Shown: positions 59,504-64,000 of the stretch, one piece after another
How the letters are laid out: each line of letters opens with the position of its first letter
Numbering within the stretch: position 1 is the stretch's first letter
DNA from: Streptomyces gardneri
Lineage (GTDB): Bacteria; Actinomycetota; Actinomycetes; Streptomycetales; Streptomycetaceae
Length of the DNA: 64,000 nucleotides
Direction: 5' to 3'
Assembly (NCBI RefSeq): GCF_006539185.1
Contig: NZ_BJMN01000001.1
Span: 62,001-126,000 of the forward strand
Notes under the pieces: model-generated
Database searches by the model: none
Told to the model about the DNA's origin: nothing
What the model saw: only the letters and a program-made list of their open reading frames with translations
Made by a program: the position numbers and the translations under genes

Positions 59504-61516
59504 CTACCAGATGGTGCTGAAGCCGAGGCGCAGCCTCTCCTTGTCCTTCGCCACCTCGAGGGAGCCCGCCTTGACGGAGGCCGCCTCGGCCTCGGTCAGT
59601 GCGGTCCCGAAGAGCCGCACGTCGTCCAGGGTGCCGCGGAAGAGCTCCGCCACCCCGGCCGGCTGGTTGGGGAAGTCGGGCCGGGCACCGACGTGGATGT
59701 TGAACTCGGCGGCGGGGGTGAGGTTCCGGTCGGTCGCCGAGGTCCCCGCCGGCATGGTCGCGGTGGCCGCCGGCCCCCCGTCCACGGCGAGGCTGATGGT
59801 CAGGCCCTGCCGCTTGAACACGACGTGGTGCCACACGTCCTTGCCGTAGGCGGACGGCAGCGTCACCTCGGTGGAGCCGATGTCCGTGCCGACGGTGGCC
59901 CGCAGGACGCCCGCGCCGGGCTCGGCCCGGACCGAGAAGTGCCGGCCCTTCTTCAGGGGGTCGGTGCCCGGCATGCCGTACGCCCAGATGATGGGCAGCG
60001 TGCCCGTCGTGGCATCGTGCTTGAACCAGGCCGTGACGGTGAAGTCCTGGTCCTCGACCCGCAGGGTCGGCGAGCAGACGAGGCGCAGGTAGTCGTCCGT
60101 CCCGTCGAACTCCATGGCCTTGCCGCCGTTGCGCTCGCCGAGCTGGGCCCCGCCGTGGATGACGGCGTGGTTGCCGGGCTCCTGGGGAGCCCTGTCGCGG
60201 GTGTCGGCGGTGCGCGGGCGGCGCAGCTCGGTCTCGGAGTCCTTCATGGCCTGCTCGGTGAAGGCGGTGAAGACGAGGTTGCCGTGCGGGATGTTGCCGG
60301 CCGTCTCGTACAGGACGCCGATGGAGCCGTTCGGCAGCACCGTCAGGTCCGAGTAGCCGGTGCGGGCGCCGGAGACCAGTGTGCCGACGGTCTTCCAGGT
60401 CTTGCCCTCGTCGTACGAGGAGCGGACGGCCAGCTCGCGCCGGTCCTCCAGCGGGCTGGGGCCGAGCCGGGAGGCGCCCGAGTACAGCAGCCGGTTGGGC
60501 TTCCCGTCCTTGTCCTCGGCGTGCAGCCGCAGCAGCGAGCCGAACACCGGGGAGGTGTCCAGGTTGGCCACCGGGGTGAAGGGGGCCGCGAAGGAGCCGC
60601 CGCCGTCGGTGCTGACGGTCTCCAGCCGGTGCTCGTTGGTCCGGCAGCGTGTGGGCTCGGAGTTGCGGGCGTTGACGTAGAGGCCGCCGTCGACGGTCTC
60701 GGCGACCGTCAGCTCGGCGGGGTACGCACCGGTCTTGCCCGCCGAGGAGGTCGCGCCGAGCGCCCAGGTGAGCCCGCCGTCGTCGCTGAAGTACAACTGG
60801 CCGCCCGCGGTCGTGTCACCGCCGGCCGTGTGGTCGCCGGGAACGATCAGCCGGCCGTGGTGCTGCCCCCGACTGAGCTGGATGCCGTGACCCGGGCCCG
60901 TCGAGACCCAGCCCCAGCCGGCGCCCTTGAGCTGTGGCTGCGGCACGCTCGCCGACCAGGTCACGCCGCCGTCCATGCTGTGGACGGCGTGAACCGTGCG
61001 CTCGTAGCCCTTGCGGCTGGGCTTGCTCGCGTCACGGTTCCAGTCGCTGCTGGAGTAGAGGAGCGTGATCCGGCCGGTGACCGCGTCCACGACCGGCGCG
61101 GGGTTGCCGTGGGCGAGCTCGTCGGAGCCGCCGACGACGACCTGGAGGACCTGCCAGGTGGCGCCTCCGTCGAGGGACCGCTTGAGCACGAGGTCGTTGT
61201 CGCCGACGTCGTTGCAGCCGGTCGCCACCAGCCGGGTGCGGCCCTCGGCGAAGGCGAGGAGGGCGCCCGTCCTGCTGGTGACGACGGCGGGTATGCGCGT
61301 GCAGTAGTAGTTCTCGCGCGCCTTGAACGGCGTCGTGGACACCTGCGTCGCGAGCGGCGGTGTGGCCGTGGTTGCGGTCGTCGACGCGACGGCGGGCGAG
61401 GTCGGCGTCACCGCGAGGGCGACGGCGGCCAGGACCGCGAGGGACAGCACGCACAGCCATGCGGACAGCGCGAAGCGGCGAGCGCCGGGTGGACGGCGCT
61501 CGGACAGGGGCAGCAT
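59504..61516 (-). CDS. Secreted exo-sialidase (GH33) with LamG-like C-terminal domain
   Basis: 670 residues; GAGG nine bases before ATG 61516. Signal peptide RFALSAWLCVLSLAVLAAVALAVTPTSPAVA. GH33 marks: arginine motif YCTRIPAVVTSRTG, and Asp-boxes SLDGGATW, SMDGGVTW, SDDGGLTW and STDGGGSF plus the variant SYDEGKTW. TELTVAETVDGGLYVNARNSEPT and ARTGYSDLTVLPNGSIGVLYE carry the catalytic glutamate and triad arginines. A concanavalin/LamG-type domain follows from about 450 (AMEFDGTDDYLRLVCSPTLRVEDQDFTVTAWFK, WHHVVFKRQGLTISLAVDG, GTLDDVRLFGTALTEAEAASV). It would release sialic acid from external glycans. Confidence 0.9.
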   Translation of the reverse strand: MLPLSERRPPGARRFALSAWLCVLSLAVLAAVALAVTPTSPAVASTTATTATPPLATQVSTTPFKARENYYCTRIPAVVTSRTGALLAFAEGRTRLVATGCNDVGDNDLVLKRSLDGGATWQVLQVVVGGSDELAHGNPAPVVDAVTGRITLLYSSSDWNRDASKPSRKGYERTVHAVHSMDGGVTWSASVPQPQLKGAGWGWVSTGPGHGIQLSRGQHHGRLIVPGDHTAGGDTTAGGQLYFSDDGGLTWALGATSSAGKTGAYPAELTVAETVDGGLYVNARNSEPTRCRTNEHRLETVSTDGGGSFAAPFTPVANLDTSPVFGSLLRLHAEDKDGKPNRLLYSGASRLGPSPLEDRRELAVRSSYDEGKTWKTVGTLVSGARTGYSDLTVLPNGSIGVLYETAGNIPHGNLVFTAFTEQAMKDSETELRRPRTADTRDRAPQEPGNHAVIHGGAQLGERNGGKAMEFDGTDDYLRLVCSPTLRVEDQDFTVTAWFKHDATTGTLPIIWAYGMPGTDPLKKGRHFSVRAEPGAGVLRATVGTDIGSTEVTLPSAYGKDVWHHVVFKRQGLTISLAVDGGPAATATMPAGTSATDRNLTPAAEFNIHVGARPDFPNQPAGVAELFRGTLDDVRLFGTALTEAEAASVKAGSLEVAKDKERLRLGFSTIW

Positions 61517-61777
61517 GAAGGAATACCTCGTTACGGATGCGAAAGCGAAGCGGAGGCGACGGACGACGGGGCGGCTGGGCCTTGACGCGGTTGTGCCGCG
61601 ATCGTCAGCGGGCCGGTTGCGGCGGCTCCCGCGGAGCGGAAGGGCACCGCGAACGGGCGACGCGACAGACGCTCGCCTCGGCGTTCGTCTCATCCCCCCG
61701 GTGAGATCTCCCGGCGGGGACGCTACCTCATGTGATCACTTGCGCACAGCTCGCCCCGACGGATCGTCAGCAACAGC

Positions 61778-63586
61778 TCAATCGGCGGACCTGGTCCAGC
61801 CGTTGACCTCGATCCGCGCCCCGTCCGCCGGCCGTGCCTCGTCGAACACCGGCAGCCCCGTCCCGTCGAGAAGCCGCAGCCCGTCGACGTACACGCCCCG
61901 TCCCACGTACCGCTGGTCCGTCGTGTACCGCCAGCGCAGGCGGGCGTCCGCCGTGGTCAGGGGCGCGGACACGGTGTGCCAGACGCGGCCGGACCAGCCG
62001 CCGGCCGTGCCCGTCGGATGCTCGGTCCGGCCGTCGGTGGCGAAGGGCACCGGCTGCCAGGTCGCGCCGCCGTCGGTCGAGGACTCCAGGGCGACCGCGT
62101 CGGCGCCCGGCTCGGTGTCCCACCACAGCGCACACTCCAGCCGTGCGGCGCCCGGTACCTGAGGGAGCGTCAAGGTGGCCGTCGTGGCGCTCGCCATGCC
62201 GGAGAACCAGGAGGCACGCCCCCGGGCGGGGCGGACGGGAACGGCGCGGGCCAGGTGGTTCCCCGCGGCGACCCGGGGCGCCGAGCCGGAGCGCCATGAG
62301 CGCACCGGATGGACCGAGTTGCCGAGGACGATGAGGAAGGCGTCGGTCGTCGGGTCGAGGACGAGGCTGGTGCCGGTGAACCCGGTGTGCCCGGCCGTTT
62401 GCGGGGTGGCCATCGCGCCCATGTACCAGTGCTGGTTGAGCTCGAAGCCGAGGCCGTGCTCGTCGCCGGGGAAGGCGGTGTTGAAGTCGGTGAACATCAG
62501 GTCGACGGACTCGGGGGAGAGGATGCGGGCCCGGCCGTACGCCCCGCCGTTGAGGAGGGTGCGGGCCAGGATCGCGAGGTCCCAGGCGCACGAGAACACC
62601 CCGGCGTGGCCGGCGACCCCGCCCATGGCGTAGGCGTTCTCGTCGTGGACCTCGCCCCGCACCATGCCCCGGTCAAGGCCCGACCAGGGGCGTCGGGCGT
62701 CCTCGGTCGCCGCGATCCCCGGCAGCCACGAGAGCGGCGGGTTGAAACGAGTGCGGTGCATCCCGAGCGGAGCGGTGATCTCGTCGTGGAGCAGGGTGTC
62801 GAGACCGCGAGCGGTGATCTCCTCCAGGATCAGCTGGAGCGAGATCAGATTCAGATCGGAGTACAGATACGCGGAGCCCGGCGGGTTCGCCGGCTTCTCG
62901 ACCCACAGCAGCCGCAGCCTCCCCTCCCGGGTCGGCTCCCGGTACAGCGGGATCCAGGAGCGGAACCCCGAGGTGTGGGTGAGCAGCTGACGTACCGTGA
63001 CGTCCTGCTTCCCGCCGCCCCCGAACTCGGGGAGGTACGCGGTGACCTTCGCCTCCAGCTCCAGGGCCCCGCGCTCGATCTGCTGCACCGCCAGGATCGA
63101 GGTGAACAGCTTGGAGACGGACGCCAGGTCGAAGACCGTGTCCTCCGTCATCGGGATCCGCTCCCCGGGCGGCAGCTCGACTCCCGTGTCCGTCTTCTCG
63201 TCGTACGCGGAGTAGCGCACCGCCGAGCCGATCGGCCGGTGCAGGGCGACGGTCCCGCCGCGCCCGGCGAGCAGCACGGCCCCCGCGTACCAAGGGTGCG
63301 TGGGGGAGGGGGCGAGGAAGGCCTCGGCGTCCGTGACCAGCCGGTCCAGGTGCGCCGGGAGCAGCCCGGCCCGCTCGGCCGAGCCCCGCCGCAGCGTGGT
63401 CCGCCGCGCCGCCCGCCCGAGTCCCGGACCCCCGGGTCCCGCGTGCTCGGGCCCCGCACCCTCGGGTCCCGGCGCCGCCGTGGCCCCCGGCACCGAACCG
63501 ATCACCACCGCACCTCCCAGTGCCAGCACCCCGCCGCCGAACGCGCGGCGGCTCAGAACTCCGTCTCGTACCGCATCCTCCGTCAT
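61778..63586 (-). CDS. Tat-exported serine hydrolase (beta-lactamase/DD-peptidase fold) with C-terminal beta domain
   Basis: 602 residues; GGGAGAGGG before ATG 63586. Tat signal SRRAFGGGVLALGGAVVIGSV. Class C beta-lactamase/esterase fold: SxxK in TVFDLASVSKLFTSILAVQQ, tyrosine motif SAYLYSDLNLISLQLILEEI, HTG box AGHTGFTGTSLVLDP, and LTHTSGFRSWIPLYREP. The last 150 residues form a beta-sandwich resembling immune-inhibitor-type domains (LECALWWDTEPGADAVALESSTDGGATWQPVPF, LRWRYTTDQRYVGRGVYVDGLRLLD). Likely substrates are beta-lactams, esters or wall peptides. The 261-base space before the sialidase start holds that gene's promoter region and no reading frame I can support. Confidence 0.88.
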   Translation of the reverse strand: MTEDAVRDGVLSRRAFGGGVLALGGAVVIGSVPGATAAPGPEGAGPEHAGPGGPGLGRAARRTTLRRGSAERAGLLPAHLDRLVTDAEAFLAPSPTHPWYAGAVLLAGRGGTVALHRPIGSAVRYSAYDEKTDTGVELPPGERIPMTEDTVFDLASVSKLFTSILAVQQIERGALELEAKVTAYLPEFGGGGKQDVTVRQLLTHTSGFRSWIPLYREPTREGRLRLLWVEKPANPPGSAYLYSDLNLISLQLILEEITARGLDTLLHDEITAPLGMHRTRFNPPLSWLPGIAATEDARRPWSGLDRGMVRGEVHDENAYAMGGVAGHAGVFSCAWDLAILARTLLNGGAYGRARILSPESVDLMFTDFNTAFPGDEHGLGFELNQHWYMGAMATPQTAGHTGFTGTSLVLDPTTDAFLIVLGNSVHPVRSWRSGSAPRVAAGNHLARAVPVRPARGRASWFSGMASATTATLTLPQVPGAARLECALWWDTEPGADAVALESSTDGGATWQPVPFATDGRTEHPTGTAGGWSGRVWHTVSAPLTTADARLRWRYTTDQRYVGRGVYVDGLRLLDGTGLPVFDEARPADGARIEVNGWTRSAD

Positions 63587-63659
63587 GCCCACCCTCTCCC
63601 ACGGCGGGCCGCGACGAAACGTCGACGTGCCCGTCTGCGGCAGCCCGGCGACAAAAGAA

Positions 63660-63676
63660 TCTGACGCTTCATCAGA
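63660..63676. promoter_or_regulatory. TCTGA-N7-TCAGA inverted repeat upstream of the nitronate monooxygenase gene
   Basis: Five-base arms at 63660-63664 and 63672-63676, inside the A+T-richest part of the 133-base divergent region between the serine hydrolase and the nitronate monooxygenase gene, about 44 bases before the latter. TetR-type sites of this general form are common before acyl-CoA and nitronate genes. The regulator is not in the window. Confidence 0.45.
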
Positions 63677-63719
63677 AAATCTCTTCCCTCCGTCGCGCGG
63701 CTGCGGCATCCTGCCGCCC

Positions 63720-64000
63720 ATGAAGACGGAGCTGAGTCGCACACTGGGGATCGAGCACGCCATCTTCGGCTTCACGCCCTTCCCCGCGGTGGCCGCCGCC
63801 CTCACCAGAGCCGGCGGATTCGGAGTTCTCGGCGCGGTCCGCTACACCGCGCCCGACGATCTCGCCCGCGACCTCGACTGGATGCAGGAACACACGGACG
63901 GGCTGCCCTACGGCCTCGACGTCGTGATGCCCGCGAAGAAAGTGGAGGGCGTCAGCGAGGCGGACGTCGAGGCCATGATCCCCGAGGAGCACCGCGCGTT
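63720..64000 (+). CDS. Nitronate monooxygenase family protein (N-terminal part)
   Basis: The frame runs off the right edge after 93 codons. MKTELSRTLGIEHAIFGFTPFPAVAAALTRAGGFGVLGAVRYTAPDDLARDLDWMQEHT carries the FMN-TIM-barrel start of the nitronate monooxygenase/2-nitropropane-dioxygenase family (P-x-V-A-A-V-x-x-A-G-G-x-G-V-L-G pattern). LPYGLDVVMPAKK follows the family's PFGVNL position. Family members oxidise alkyl nitronates or act as enoyl reductases. The substrate cannot be read from this part. Confidence 0.85.
   Translation, partial: MKTELSRTLGIEHAIFGFTPFPAVAAALTRAGGFGVLGAVRYTAPDDLARDLDWMQEHTDGLPYGLDVVMPAKKVEGVSEADVEAMIPEEHRA

Overview
The window is high-GC chromosomal DNA (over 70% G+C in most genes) from an actinomycete, almost certainly a Streptomyces. 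The support is the GTG and TTG starts with GGAGG-type ribosome sites, a SARP/AfsR-type regulator, PknB-type kinases, a PAS-GAF-PP2C-HATPase phosphatase, DUF6777, DUF1876 and SCP2-tailed MDMPI proteins, and Streptomyces-type argG and tdh-kbl. It looks like chromosome-arm sequence: short transcription units, many one-component regulators and no rRNA, tRNA, phage, transposase or CRISPR. I count 53 protein genes (both edge genes are cut), one gene relic, and a set of operator-like palindromes, terminator hairpins and short tandem repeats. No stretch over 300 bases lacks a gene.

Layout. 1-9.1 kb: an NTF2-like gene end, a relic of an AraC-type regulator, argG with overlapping ARG boxes, an MDMPI/SCP2 protein, a DUF1876 and CBS-BON pair facing each other across a 17-bp tandem repeat, and secreted proteins (YncE-like propeller, membrane-dipeptidase/CBM32) with a TetR gene. 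9.1-12.9 kb: a probable glutarate catabolic module (FCD-GntR regulator, CaiB-type CoA-transferase, divergent gcdH) with an operator between the divergent genes, then an FBP/FusB-like protein. 13-15.4 kb: a MocR-type regulator divergent from a 43-codon gene and a universal stress protein. 15.4-22.8 kb: a phosphosignalling membrane block (DUF6777 protein, polytopic membrane protein, Ser/Thr kinase, SH3-like protein, FHA-FHA-ABC transporter). 22.9-28.6 kb: TetR with a class II aldolase, DUF3626, ThuA, a succinate-semialdehyde-type dehydrogenase and a PHP phosphoesterase. 28.6-34.2 kb: a large PP2C-type phosphatase divergent from a SARP regulator. 34.2-36.9 kb: siderophore-interacting protein, a small protein, and a FadE26-like acyl-CoA dehydrogenase behind a KstR-type operator.

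36.9-39 kb is the most unusual part. Two overlapping genes of clearly lower G+C (about 58-65% in lines counted by hand) encode two different AlkB-fold 2-oxoglutarate/Fe(II) dioxygenases. 39-47.3 kb: an uncharacterised protein, an SDR, a 28-bp perfect palindrome, a ClpC-like AAA+ ATPase without an evident ClpP-binding loop, then a three-gene MoxR - VWA/metallopeptidase cassette. 47.3-53.4 kb: SUKH protein, LuxR regulator divergent from a small alpha/beta barrel protein, MpaB-family oxygenase, a kinase fused to kinesin-light-chain-type TPRs, and a VanX-like dipeptidase. 53.6-64 kb: PYROXD2-like oxidoreductase, the tdh-kbl threonine degradation operon with a LysR gene, an alpha/beta hydrolase, a secreted sialidase, a Tat-exported serine hydrolase and the start of a nitronate monooxygenase.

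The genes form small independent modules rather than one pathway. The candidates for undescribed biology are the 2OG-dioxygenase pair, the FHA-ABC/kinase/DUF6777 block and the MoxR/VWA-metallopeptidase cassette. All functional calls come from motifs read by eye; no database search was possible.
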